Positions 47,175-59,134 of a stretch of 64,000 nt of DNA are shown here, in pieces (positions within the stretch are counted from its first letter, which is position 1; each line of letters begins with the position of its first letter). The stretch is from assembly GCF_001625215.2 (NCBI RefSeq), contig NC_030386.2, positions 25,142,545 through 25,206,544 on the forward strand, written 5' to 3'. The notes under the pieces are model-generated. The model was not told the DNA's origin, did not search any database, and saw nothing but the letters and a program-made list of their open reading frames with translations. The translations under genes were made by a program, and so were the position numbers. Source of the stretch: Daucus carota subsp. sativus. Lineage: Eukaryota > Streptophyta > Magnoliopsida > Apiales > Apiaceae.

Positions 47175-47237
47175 ATGGGAATATGCATGGGAAAATCTGC
47201 AAAATGTGCTCATGCTTCTTCTAATCAGTTCATGGGT
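47175..47237 (+). pseudogene. Possible first exon of a receptor-like cytoplasmic kinase
   Basis: The frame MGICMGKSAKCAHASSNQFM is followed by a canonical donor GGTATGTC. N-terminal Met-Gly with nearby Cys residues fits N-myristoylation/palmitoylation, as in RLCK-VII (PBL) kinases, whose first exon often looks like this. No kinase domain follows: the sequence runs into a minisatellite. It is therefore either a truncated 5' fragment or a chance resemblance. Confidence 0.35.
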
Positions 47238-47579
47238 ATGTCTCTTCTTGATTTTTGATATTTCTTACGTGAACAATATGATATGGTATGCTTTTCTATT
47301 ATAATTATTTACAATATTCTTTCTTTTTCTCATGATTTTGAGTGGAATTGCGAAAGGTGTTGATTTTAATCTTGTTTGTTTGTTTGTGTGTATTTGTTTG
47401 TTTGTTTAATCCATGTGTTTTGTTTGGTTTTTGGTGTTTTTGGCGATTTTTCGTGTTACATGTGATACGCTTCGTTGTTCGCTTCGCATACGACGAGACA
47501 ACTTGATCGATAGCATAGCGGTGGTGGCGGATGGTGGCGGTGACGGCGGTTTCAGGACGGGATCCGGTTTCAGAAAGGA

Positions 47580-47775
47580 AAGTGCGTTAATTGTGCCTTA
47601 ATTGAAGGCGGTAATTGTGCCTCGTTAATTATGCCTCTTTATTGAGGGCGTAAATTGTGCCTCAATTATTGAGGGCGTAAATTGTGCCTATTTATTGAGG
47701 GCGTTAATCAGGCCTTATTTGAGGGCGTTAATTGTGTCTTAATTAAGGATATTAATATTTTATTATTATGCCTTA
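47580..47775 (+). repeat. Minisatellite of about 25-30 bp units (TTGAGGGCGTTAATTGTGCC)
   Basis: Six or seven imperfect copies of a unit TTGAGGGCG(T/T)AAATTGTGCCT(N) lie in a row within the retroposon. Units vary in length and drift towards AT-rich sequence at the right end. No coding potential. Confidence 0.85.
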
Positions 47776-48080
47776 ATTAAGAACTTAATTGTCTCAATCA
47801 TGAGTTATCATGATTGTGGGAATATTTTGATGTAATCTGTTAAATATATCGACTTATATTCTTTTGTTTCTCTTGTTTTATTTTCAGGATTCTTGGAAGA
47901 AGGCCGGTTTTCTTTTCGGACATTAAAGTTTTATTGTCTAAATTTCCCCGGTCATCTTGCATGTCCGACGGTTAGATAATAAGCTTTCTTGAATGAAAGA
48001 ATTATCACGGTGAATTGCCGATTCTCGTTGAGATTTATTCTCATTTTCAAAAAAAAAAAAAAAAAAAAATTTTTTAACGT

Positions 48081-48660
48081 AATCAGAAATAATGAAGACT
48101 TAATTTGATAGCTATAAGCCTATAATGACTATCTATGTATTTTAAGTAAACTTAACTAATTTGGCATTTTCGATATTATTGAAAACTTTTACTTTGTAAC
48201 AAAAATACATGGTTGCCGAAAATATATTAATGTTGTTTAAATAATGAGATTTAAGCCGGTTAATAAAAATAATAATAAGATTTCAATACATTTTCATATT
48301 GTATTTGAACAAAAAGTAATAAGATATGAAATTAATATATTTGAATTAACATATTTTTAAATTATTGATTCTAATTAATTTAAAATTTAAAATATTAAAT
48401 TCCTCATAACTGAAACCTATCCTTTAAAAAACTATATCTTGTGAATTTATGACATGAATTTCAAAATATATTTTCTTTTTTTTTTTTTTGAAAGCTCAAA
48501 ATATATTTTCTTAATCAAACGGAATAAAAAGTTCCATACCCAACATCTCGGAGAGTTTGAACCAAACGATTAAACCTTAAGCTATTTTAAATCTCAAATC
48601 AGAATTAAAAATAAATTTTCACGAGGAATCGGGAGGATACGGATTTTATGTATAGGACGG
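48081..48660. other. Gene-free AT-rich DNA upstream of RPL39
   Basis: No coding sequence, no recognised repeat ends. A poly(T) run lies at about 48477-48489. The promoter of RPL39 probably begins at the right-hand side. Confidence 0.45.
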
Positions 48661-48708
48661 GCAAGAGATTTGAGATACCCCAAGAAAGCCTTGTATAGTT
48701 TGAGGAAT

Positions 48709-48812
48709 GGCCCAATATACATGGCCCGATACACACGTGTAACAACGAAGAGTAAAATGGGCCAATACACACATATAAACCGAGCCCGTTGCTTCCTCCA
48801 CCTAGGGTTTTA
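48709..48812 (+). promoter_or_regulatory. RPL39 promoter elements: site II motifs, G-box and telo-box
   Basis: Upstream of the eL39 start codon are GGCCCA (48709-48714, site II on the minus strand), CACGTG (48734-48739, G-box core), TGGGCC (48758-48763, site II) and CTAGGGTTTT (about 48802-48811, the complement of a telo-box AAACCCTA). Site II plus telo-box is the known arrangement in plant ribosomal-protein and other growth-linked promoters. It suggests TCP- and telo-box-dependent co-regulation. Confidence 0.75.
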
Positions 48813-48862
48813 CATTTTCTCCGCTCATTTGTGCAAGAGGAGCCGTTTTCTCTGAAGCCAAA

Positions 48863-49263
<401 letters not shown>

Positions 49264-49843
49264 GGAGATTTTGTATCTGCTCGGTCTCGGTGTTTTTTAT
49301 ATTTACTTTGCGATATCGTGTAGTTTGGAGATTGTGGTAGCAATGTGACTCTGTGTTTGTTATCTGTTTGATTGTCCTGTCAAGAACAAATTTAATGATC
49401 AAGTATCTTTTTTATTGGTGTTAGTTACTACAGATTTTGCGCTATATTACCTGTGTTTTTATATTCAGAGTTCCACTTTTTTTGTTGATTCGTTCAACTT
49501 AATGATCCAGTCAATTCCTCTTTCAGTCAATATATTGGAGGCAATTGCAGTGTTATAATTATTAATTGTTGGAGCCGTTATTTGCTAAGCTTTAGTAAGG
49601 TACTAACAGGCCTGTAGTTTTTCATAGTTATACTAATACGGTGTTACTTGAAAGAAGTATAGGGGAATGTTGATATATGCAGTGGCAGAACCAAAAATGA
49701 CATGTAGGAGGGGCAGATTTTGCAATGTTGATCCATCTCTTTCCTTGTATATCTTTCAACCACTGTGTACATATATTTGATACTCCTGTAGTCCTGTGAT
49801 ATTTGGTGCAGTTCGTTGTGTGATTAAAGTGTATAAGCTTGAC
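49264..49843. other. RPL39 3' region and spacer
   Basis: Includes the 3' UTR of RPL39. No further gene is seen. The 8-bp repeat AGCTTGAC (49836-49843) marks the left flank of the adjacent hAT MITE. Confidence 0.5.
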
Positions 49844-50029
49844 CAGGGGCGGATCTAGGAAGAGGCACGCGGGGACACGTGTCCCCCCTAAATTTTCTTT
49901 TTACATTTTTTCACCATTCTAAATTTGACAAAATTATAAAAGTGCCCTCAAAGAATTTAAAAATATATAGGTGTTTTCCGAAAATTTGTTTCGTGCCCCC
50001 CTAACATTTGTGGGCTAGATCCGCCCCTG
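49844..50029. mobile_element. hAT-type MITE with 8-bp target duplication
   Basis: Ends CAGGGGCGGATCTAG and CTAGATCCGCCCCTG form a perfect 15-bp terminal inverted repeat. AGCTTGAC flanks both sides (49836-49843 and 50030-50037), the 8-bp duplication of hAT elements. The interior contains CACGTGTCCCCCCTAA and GTGCCCCCCTAAC inverted motifs. It is 186 bp and non-coding. Confidence 0.93.
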
Positions 50030-50224
50030 AGCTTGACCCAAATTCTTAATACCCTTGACCTAGTTCTTTTTTTTTTTTGGGTGGGTAGATAGACATAGGA
50101 TTGAATAACTGGAGGGTGAAAAAGAATATAGAACTTTGGGTAGGCACCAGGCAGTGTACCCACCTCCCCCCTCCCTTTTCAGTTGCATTTTTGTGGAGTG
50201 GAGGGAAATTGGTCTGCTCCCACC

Positions 50225-50635
50225 GAGTTATGGTAGTAACCAGTTGTGTGTATCAGGCTTATCTGATAACCAGTTGTGTGTATCAGGTATAAGAGTATGA
50301 GACTAGTGTCTGTTTCTTGTCCAAGTTATTATTACTGCAGCAAAATTTGCTAATTTTGCTTTAGTTTTGGCGCAAATTTGAAATTATTGACTTACAGTAA
50401 TACAGTATAGGAATGCTTGTGCCAGTGGAGTACTGGAGTGTGTGTGTGACTGTGAGAGAGAGTTATGGTAGTAACTAGTTTTATGCATCAGGCTATTAGA
50501 CTCAGACTAGTGTCTGTTTCTTGTCCAACTTATTATCACTGCAGCAAAATTAGCAAATTTTGCTTGAGATTTGGTGCAAATTTGAAAGTAATCTACTTAT
50601 AGCAATACAGTAAAAGAATGTTTGTGCCAATGCAC
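50225..50635. repeat. Diverged tandem duplication of about 220 bp
   Basis: Two adjacent blocks share ordered motifs: AGTTATGGTAGTAAC, ACTAGTGTCTGTTTCTTGTCC, CTGCAGCAAAATT, GCAAATTTGAAA, ACAGTA and TTGTGCCA. The first covers about 50225-50435 and the second about 50462-50635. The first block also has an inner duplication of AACCAGTTGTGTGTATCAGG (about 50237 and 50269). No coding features; origin unknown. Confidence 0.75.
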
Positions 50636-51296
50636 GCTCTCGTTCTTTTATTAGCTTTGAAGTTAGTAGGTTGCAGGTTCAGGAAGCATAATGTAAGACA
50701 TCTTCAAGATTATTCAACTCATCCATCCAGGTAAATTTATAAACGGCAATCAAGGAGAAAATGTTATATTTTGGTGGTGAAACGCACCGAAAATGTGCCC
50801 ATACAATATGGATGATTTAAGGAGAAATGACACCCCATATGATAAAACTGGAGCACCAAAATTTTGTCCAACTAGTCGCGACTTCTGAACACCAAGTTTT
50901 GGTGCTATAACTGTTAAACAATTCATAAAGAAACTCCACTACCAACTGCCATCTTCCAGGAGTTTGATTACTTGCAGACGTTCATTTCATCAGCCATAAA
51001 TTAATGTTTAAAAAGTATAGAACTTGCCTTGAATGTGCAGTATATTCGAAGATATATCTCGATATTAAGTTGTCAACATCAGTTATAATAATCAGAAACA
51101 TGAAACAAACACTTTTGACGCATTTTTTAAAGACTCTTGATATTTCAAGAGATCGGAATCTACTCCCTAAAACTATGGGGATATAAGAAAATTCAACATC
51201 CTATGCCAAAATCTACAGGTTTTCATGTGTCCTTGAAATGTGCAACTCTAATAGTTATCAGTCCGGCCAATTTGCTATCTCCAGAATCTCTGCCAT
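50636..51296. other. Spacer downstream of the methylesterase-like gene
   Basis: Includes the 3' UTR of the minus-strand hydrolase gene near 51296. No other gene, repeat end or RNA gene is supported. Confidence 0.45.
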
Positions 51297-54200
51297 TTAT
51301 GCTAGTTTTGCAATCTCTACCAATTGCTTATGCAGTGTTTGGGGCCTGGAGAAAAAAGGGGAGTGATCAGCACCTTTAAGGCGGAAGACCTGTTCAGGCG
51401 GACTTCTGCTTATCATATCCTCTTGCAACTGGATGGGTATAGCATTATCCTCGGGGGTCTGTATGTAGAACCGCCTAACAGAGCCATGATTTGCCTCGGT
51501 CAGAGACAGTTTCTCCAAGACTGGTGAGAAGGGGATTGGCCTCATTGAAACTGATGCCAATGCTACATCCTGGAAATACCAGACACAAATTACAAATTTG
51601 TAAGACCAGACAACAAATTCCCTCGAACATTGCATCTTACAGTAAATCAATTTTGCATCTACACTGGATAAAAAAGATCCACAAAGATAAACAAGTGGTT
51701 GAGATATAGAAAGCATTTAGTAGAAATTTAAAGTCACCCTGAAGTTTATAGTGTATGAGACCACAACTACTGGAAGTTGTGGATAGAAACTTTTGAATAA
51801 AAATGAAATATTTTTTTTCTGAACACAACAATTGAAATGACAGTTACCAAATAACATATGTTTTAACTTTCTTGTATAAAGACCCTTTTTTTTTTTTGGA
51901 CTGCTAGCGGGAGATGGGGCAATATACCTAAACACTGTTTATCATGCTGAACCCCTACCTTACAAATACATCACCCATACCCAAGATATCAACCAAGAAC
52001 CATCTATAGTTCATTGTATCACTTCCCTAATACATATAACAAAAGTTCTAAGCAGTCGGTAAAACTTCTATCATTGCCTATTATTTGTTATCAGTACATG
52101 AACTCCACGTTACCATAAAGTACATTTGAGAAGAAGGGGGACAATTGAAAGGGTATCCGGAAGTAGGTCATTCATTGTATCTTGTATACCACAAAAAAAT
52201 GATTTATTGAGATAATCTAGAGCTGCTAATATCATAGAGCAGAGGGAGTATAGATTAAAGAGACTACATGCAGGCATAAAAGTATTGTTTGTGTGAGCAT
52301 TATCAGGCGACAGTTGAAAGTAAAAATCTCTAGCTACATACAAGCATTACTAATGCAAATACCAAACAGACAATGTAATGCTAAGTAAACTAGAAATTTA
52401 CAATCATACTCCAACTTTATAATTTAATATAGTAATACTTGTAATTAACTTCAGTAGTGTCTATCATGTGGCCATAAATAATGAATAACTGGTGTAATGA
52501 TGTCCAGGATACCTTAGCAGGACTCTGATTGAATAACAATTCCCCTAGAAGTGACTTGTCAAGATCGATTGATGTCGGAGGTTGCTTATTTCCATTTGCA
52601 TATCGAAATATTTGAGCTTGCCGCATCAGATCATTTGAAACATCCTGTAGGAAGTATAAAAGTCTTTATGTCAAAGATTAACAAAATATACTAGGCGAGG
52701 CACTAATCCCTTATAAAAGCAATAGCAACTTTGAATACTTAGATCAATGTCTAGCATATGAAACTTTCCAAAATAGTTCAGATGAGCGTGCAAGCATATA
52801 AAATAAACAAAAATACTCAAACTTCAGACTGAAACCTATTAAAATGCCTCACAGATCACCATAAATAGGCGGGAATTTAAACAGAAAACATCGTATATAT
52901 ATTCAAAATACGGAACTAGAATATGCAGACTATGCACATCTGAAAATGACCACAACCACATCTATTCATAGTTCAAATATGGAACTGGAATGTGCAGATC
53001 AGATGCAAAAATGACCAGGACCACCTACCAAGACTTTAGAAGTTAAAACTATACACATGCTTCACATTTGATGTGGTGATATCTACGAACAGAAGGCACT
53101 TAAAGTGCATTCTTCAAAAATTCCTTTCAAGAAAGCATGATAGCATTTATGTGAGAGAATATTATTAAAGTAACTTATGAAGTTAGTTATTACTATATGT
53201 TCTCGGAAATGTAGAGATCATCGCACACAGAACTAATGAGGTTCAAAACTCTATACCTTTTGTGAAAACATATCAAGAGTACTTTGCCCACTAATCAACA
53301 TTGCAGCAGCAACAAATATGGCTTTTGCTATTCTAGATGGAAACAACTCCATTGCAAATGATACACATGCACCTCCAAAATCATGTCCCACCAAAATCAC
53401 CTTCAAAAATCAGCATTTCAGCAGAAAAATAGTAGGATTATTTTTCCCATTTAGTTCAATAGAATACTAATTGGAAACTGGCTTCTAGTAGCAATAAAGT
53501 TCGTATGAATGACATACATCCTACCCTTTAGATTATACCATAAGATGATGTTTGTAAACTAATATAAGTGCTGCATGTATGATTGTTCAAACCAGACATA
53601 ATTTTCTTCCTCTGAACTCTGGATATAGAGAGATGAAGAAATATTGACCTGATAAATTTGTATCGGACAAATGTTACCTTTACAACACTGAAAATTGTTA
53701 GCTTTACTTAACAAAAGAAAAGAATGTGAGTTTTTGAGGATTCAGGATAGCTAAATGGCAAAGCTTATCTTCCGCCCCCTTCCTCCCTTGTGACAAGTTC
53801 AATTCATAAGTTCAAATCCTCACCCCCCCCTTCCCTTGTACTCAAAACTAATATATGCAACAATGTATAAAGCACCTATATCTTTAGGCAACATACTTTT
53901 CATTTGCCATTCATCAAATAATTTACATACTGGACAAACAGAAGATGAAAGACTGCACTTTCCGCAGCTATGTAATTCGAGGTGTCAAGTGACGAAACAG
54001 GGGTGCTTACTGCTTTTGGCTAAAGAATTCTATGACCCCAGCAATTTACATCCTAGATTCTGTAAATGGACACGGAATTTTAGCTAAGAGAACTGTAGCT
54101 GTTGGAAAATTCTACCATAGTTCAAACGATAGTAGTGGGTTCTGTAAGATGTGTTTTTGAGTTCGCCCTTTTTCTCCTGAGGAAAAAAAAACAAAACAAA

Positions 54201-55906
54201 AGGAAAAAGAAAAACTAGATGTTGCAGCGGTTTCATTGTTTTAAGCATTCTAAGAATACTTTTCACAGCAGAAGCGAAACAAAAAGAGTAAACAAGTCAA
54301 AGCTATACTCAGCTCAACTTCCTATGTATCAAAGATTTGACCTTCATTTTGCTGAATCTCTGAAAAATATAATTTTCTGGGGCCTAAAGTTCGAATAATC
54401 AGTCTGATATTGTTAACACGACATTAGGTTGGTATAACGGTGAACATATACTGGAACAGAAAGAACGTATGAGGAGGATCTAACCTTCTCCCCTTCATTA
54501 AGGTTCTCAAGAAAATCAGCAAGCGGCTTTGTGTAATGTGAAAGACTCAAGATTTTATTTGTATCAAAAGAATTAATTCCTGAGCCAGTTAAATCAATTG
54601 CAGTAACTTTGAATCCACTTTCTTCCAGAAGTGCTATAGTTTTGTACCAACACCAAGCGCCAAAACCACCTCCATGAACAAGGACAAAATGGGTGGTCTC
54701 CAAATCTTCTAGCTTCGTATCCTGGTAATGAGGAAGTCGCTTAGTAATCACAAAGCTAAACAAAAAAAGACTAGAACCACTTAAATGGTGGTGATTGAGA
54801 GCACCCATGCAATGAAAATATCGAAGATCTACACGGAACATTAAAATATTACATGACGACAGCACTAAAGTTGACATCTTTACAGGTATGCAATCTCCAA
54901 AATACATGATTGCTTATAGCAGTTGTGTAGTAAACCCCAATTTATGTCGCTGTTGAATAACAAGTAGTAAACAGTGCATTTCACAATGTACAAATTCAGG
55001 ATTACACGGTGCATAAACAATGTCCCATTAGTTGAGAACAAAAGTTAGCTTTTGCAATTCCTAATCTTGTAAATTCTCCAAGACACTTCGTCAAAGCAGT
55101 TCAAGCATACAAACCGAGACCCATTCTAATTATCAGACTACAAACTTTGCTTGTGGCTGCCTGGTCAATATATATAATTTTTTGTAAAAACCAATCAGGA
55201 CACTTAATGGGATCGAACATTCGAATTATTTTAAACTACAAGTCATCCACTAGTTTTAGCCACTCAAAACAGTTAGGATGGGGGGATTTACAAGGAAGAT
55301 ATATCGAAACTAACCTTACTAGACAAGAAAACCCCTATCTTAAAAACAGGGTCTTAAGCGTTAAACAAGTCCAATTTAATCAAATGTCAAAACAGTCAAT
55401 ATTAAACTAACCCTTTACTCAATTCAAGAACAACAACCAATTAATAACATTACAATTACAATATACACCCATAATAAAAAAATCATCTTTTAATATCAGT
55501 CAAAATTTAGTCAATTTAACAAACGACATGTAAAATGGAACGGAAGGAGTAACATTTATCGAACCTGACTAACAACAAGTTGGTGGGGCTGAAGCAGGGG
55601 ATCAGTTAAAGACCTAGCCCTAGAGCTCGAACTTCTCGGCAAGCCCTGGTTCTTTCTAGAATGCCCATTACTATTCGGAAACCTCAACGAACTAGACCGA
55701 TCAAAAGCGACGCCGTATTGCTGCTTCAACAGAATATTCGCCGCAGCCGTCACAGCCTGGTCCTGAAGCTCCACGTCATCAAACCTCTCTTTCCGGCTCT
55801 TCGACCACCGCTTGCTCCCACCGGAACCTACTGACTGGTTGTTCGTCAAACGAGGTTTCGCAGGTTTCTTCTTCCTCACCGACGTTCGAGAGAAACATAA
55901 GCCCAT
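51297..55906 (-). CDS. Methylesterase-like alpha/beta hydrolase, MES11 group, 5 exons
   Basis: Exons on the minus strand are 55906-55565, 54721-54485, 53400-53257, 52644-52513 and 51569-51297, joined in frame to 375 aa. Residues 1-114 are a long basic, Ser-rich, weakly conserved leader (ending SSSSRARSLTDPLL), predicted plastid-targeting in this group. The hydrolase fold follows: oxyanion motif FVLVHGGGFGAWCWYK, then VGHDFGG at about 197-203, the acid residue at about Asp326 (TPEDNAIP) and the catalytic His at about 354 (KGADHSPFF). The MES family removes methyl groups from methyl esters of hormones such as salicylate, jasmonate and IAA. Here the nucleophile elbow G-x-S-x-G has Asp in place of Ser. 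I believe this also holds for Arabidopsis MES11-type members, so ordinary Ser-esterase activity is doubtful. The substrate is unknown. Confidence 0.93.
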
Positions 55907-56646
55907 GTTAGAAACTTATGTGTGTGTAATGAGTGTGTGTAATTGTGTGTGTGTTTGAAGAGGGGGTGGCGAGGTTCAGGTGACTAATAAAAAAGTGTGA
56001 ATGCGAAGTGGGGTTGCCCTCTTTACTCTTCTGGTCCTGCTCGTTCGAGAAATTTTTATTATTTTCTTCCTGTATTTCTACTTTTTTGGTGAATAAAGTG
56101 GAGTGTGTTGTGAAATTTCATGTGCAATGGCTTGGTTTTTACTTTATTTATTGTTTGTGAGATGCATGATAATAAAGGTTTTAGGTTGAGTAATAATTTA
56201 TTTTTTTTGTTTTTAAATTTGGGAATATTATTTATGGTCAGAATTGAGGTTGCGTGTATGTGTATGTTGTGGATGTTTTCTAATTGAATTGGGGATAAGG
56301 GTTTTTTTAGTTCTAAATTTAATATTAATATTAATAAATAGATAATTATTAATGTTTCTAATGAACATTCTTGAAATAGATGGAATTAAATGGGTAAAAC
56401 GTCCCAACAAATCAAGCAAACTGAAATTCTAATTTGGATAACTAGATATATTCTAACAAAGAAGATCCGGAATGAATTGATCTTCCAATTTTAGAATTAG
56501 CTGACATATGTGGTTTTTTTTTTTTTTTTTTAAGAAAGCTGACATATGTGTTACACAACTAGTAATTTTAGTAATAACAACTTGAAGAAAATTAAACAAA
56601 AATATAGTAGCGACAAATTTAATTCATTACCATTTCTGGTTCTCTA
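55907..56646. other. Promoter side of the methylesterase-like gene and AT-rich spacer
   Basis: Contains the upstream region of the minus-strand hydrolase gene, with a TG-rich tract at about 55920-55955 just before the start codon, then AT-rich DNA with a poly(T) run at about 56513-56532. No named promoter element or gene is supported. Confidence 0.45.
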
Positions 56647-57002
56647 GAGCATCTCCAGCAGTTTAGCTATATGGTGTCCTAAGCTATTAATATAAAGAAA
56701 ATGACATAAAACACAACTCCAAAAGAGTCCTAGTCATTCTTTAAAAAGTTAGGATGCCCACTTCATTCCTCATTTTTAAAGATTGTGGAACCATTCCTCA
56801 TACTATTTTTAGGAATAAAATATTCACTTCTCTCTTTTTCCCACTCTTTCTCTCATTTCTCTCTCCTACTTACAAGTTGAATATAATATTATAATAATAA
56901 TAGAGAATAGAAATAGGGAATGTTTTTGGAGTTCCCATTCAATAAAATGTAGTAATCCATTAAAAAAATGCATATTTTATTATATATTTAGAGAACATGT
57001 TA

Positions 57003-57742
57003 GAGCATCTCCAATAGTCTCCTAACACACTCTTAAATATAATATAAATTATTGGCTCTTAGTGATTTAAAGTGGATTCAACTCCAACAATACTCCTAAT
57101 ATTCATTTCTTACTTTGTTTTATATTATTAAAAGTAAGTTTTGTATATAAAAGTACAAAAGAAAGTGGATGGAGAGAGAATGTGTGCTTACAAATTTATT
57201 ATAAAATAATAGTTAAGAGTGACTAGTAGTTCTTAAAAGTGAGGAGAGAGAGGAGAAATTTAGTAAATTTAAGAGCAACTAAGAGCCTATTAGAGCATCT
57301 CCAGCAGCTTAGCTCTATGGTGTCCTAAGCTATTATAATAAGGAATATGACATAAAACACAACTCCAGCAGAGTCCTAGCAATTCCTTAAAAAGTTAGGA
57401 TGCTCACTTCATTCCTCATTTTTAAGGATTGTGGAACTATTCCTCATACTATTCTAAAGAATAAAATATTCACTCCTCTCCTTTTTTCCACTCTTTCCCT
57501 CCTTTCTCTCTCCTACTTACAAGTTGAATATAATGTTATAATAATGATAGGGAATACAAACAGGGAATGCTGTTGGAGTTCTCATTCAATAAATTGTAGT
57601 AATCCCTTAAAAAGGTATATTTTATTATATATTTAGGAAACATGTTAGAACTCTGTTGGAGATGCTCTTAGAGCAAGCAAAAATGACATTCTCCTCAAAT
57701 TTCAATTTAAGAGGCACTATAAAGAAGCTATTGGAGATGCTC
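57003..57742. mobile_element. Middle MITE, inserted in the outer one
   Basis: Left end GAGCATCTCCAATAG and right end CTATTGGAGATGCTC, with TTA on both sides (57000-57002 and 57743-57745). Its body differs from the outer and inner elements, so it belongs to a sister family with the same terminal core. Confidence 0.88.
57293..57667. mobile_element. Inner MITE, inserted in the middle one
   Basis: Left end GAGCATCTCCAGCAG, right end CTGTTGGAGATGCTC, with TTA on both sides (57290-57292 and 57668-57670). The 375-bp body closely matches the left part of the outer element (TATGGTGTCCTAAGCTATTA, CACTTCATTCCTCATTTTTA), so the outer and inner elements are one family. Confidence 0.9.
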
Positions 57743-57765
57743 TTAGTACTCTGCTGGAGATGCTC

Positions 57766-58852
57766 TTAGTACTCGTTTCTTTTAGACATTGTCGTATATA
57801 ATAAGTTGGGTATAAAATTTGTTATAATATAGCAGAGTGGTGTTGGTGTTGCTGACGTCATAATTTGAAATGATTTGATTTGAGAGATTAACGTATATAA
57901 GAGAGATTCATAACTATTATTTATAACACATGCCATTTGATGCTCGGGTATCTTTTGTAGCTACTTGTATCAAGTCAGATATCAAACAGCTTAATCAGCT
58001 TAATGCTCAGTTTCATCAATAAAAAAGTTTAAATTAACTTTTCATGCCGTTAAGTCATGTTTACAAATAGAGATGTTAATGTTTGTTTATTCGCTTCTCA
58101 TATAACCCAACATTTCACACACATATCCATCACAAAACTCTCCACAAACACATCTCAAACAAATCAATTCGTACATTATTTCATCATGTCTATTTGGGTT
58201 GTAACAATAATCATATTTTAAAGATGAACAGGAGGCTATAACAATATTGAAGCGTCTGTTAGCTCTCTTTTTACACTTTTCTACTTCCATCAGCATCTCA
58301 TCTAGTTAGCAAGTTATAACAATCTTGAAAAACCAAATCAATGTGTCAATTTTACTAGTAGATTTTTTTTTTCTTATATGATTTGTGAAATTTAAAAATG
58401 GAAAGAAGCATAAAAGAAGGCATCCTTTACACACATTTGTAAGGGAAGGAGGCTCGATATGAACGGTTTTGAGCCAAACGTCTTTTTAGTGGATGAACAC
58501 GATATTAACTCTCTAGAATAGTGATCTTCCAAATTTACATTCTCCTTATTTATGGAGCATCGTTTCTTTTGGGGATCCAAGTCTATCCCTATTACCCCAG
58601 GTTCCAGATTTAAACATATTCACATCAATTTTTGTATAGGTTCATAAATTTTTTCATATTTTTAGTCCAAGACCTCACATCAATGAGTACAAAAATATAT
58701 CAACAACTGTGTGAAATCCTATCATGAGGTACCATATATGATTAGTCTTATATTTAAGTATAATACTAAAATGCGAAAATATGTAAAAATGAGAGGTGCA
58801 AAGCGTTAAAAATTCTTGTATTTACATGGCACTGCTTTGTCTATATGTTTTA
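57766..58852. other. Gene-free stretch
   Basis: No spliced gene recognised. Minus-strand frames at 58087-58296 and 58392-58580 have no family features and no supporting splice context. I regard them as chance. Confidence 0.4.
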
Positions 58853-59134
58853 CTCCCTCCGTCCTCCAGTTCCTTATCAAATGGGTTGGGTACGGAGTTT
58901 AAGAAATATGTATAAGTAGTGGAAAAAAGAAATAAAAGTAGTTGAAGTGGTGGGACCCATTGATTTTTAAAGTATAAAAAGAAGATAGTGGAGTAAAAGT
59001 AGTGTGAAAAGGAAAGAAAAATGGAGAAGTGGTGGGACCTATTGACTATTTTTGGTAAGTTTTGAAATGTAAAAGATTGGATGGGACACCCCAAAAAAGA
59101 AAGTGTAAGGAAATGGAAGGGACGGAGGAGGGAG
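58853..59134. mobile_element. Stowaway MITE, sister of the element at 39867
   Basis: Ends CTCCCTCCGTCCTCCAGTTC and GGAAGGGACGGAGGAGGGAG, with TA on both sides. The body shares long stretches with the element at 39867-40147 (TTATCAAATGGGTTGGG, AAGAAGATAGTGGAGTAAAA, CTATTTTTGGTAAGTTTTGA). The right terminus has gained a GGA triplet. Confidence 0.93.

Larger units (their letters stand above)
46968..48067 (+). mobile_element. Chimeric poly(A) retroposon with 13-bp target duplication
   Basis: AATTTTTTAACGT occurs at 46955-46967 and again at 48068-48080, directly after a run of about 20 A. This is the hallmark of LINE-mediated retroposition. The 1.1-kb insert begins like an mRNA leader and has a first short ORF (47007 onwards). 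A second ATG exon with an intron-like continuation starts at 47175. A minisatellite (about 47590-47770) and a 3' UTR-like tail before the poly(A) follow. The insert is on the plus strand and is intergenic. It has no reverse-transcriptase frame, so the machinery came from elsewhere. Confidence 0.8.
56647..57765. mobile_element. Outer Harbinger-like MITE of a triple nest
   Basis: The left end GAGCATCTCCAGCAG pairs with the right end CTGCTGGAGATGCTC (57751-57765). The right flank is TTA and the left flank CTA, a decayed TTA duplication. The body resumes as GTACTCTGCTGGAG after the middle element, matching the intact inner copy of the same family (TTAGAACTCTGTTGGAG). Confidence 0.85.

Noticed and set aside
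57900..58600. Two minus-strand frames with Cys or Lys clusters
   Set aside because: No recognised domain, no splice context and no promoter evidence.
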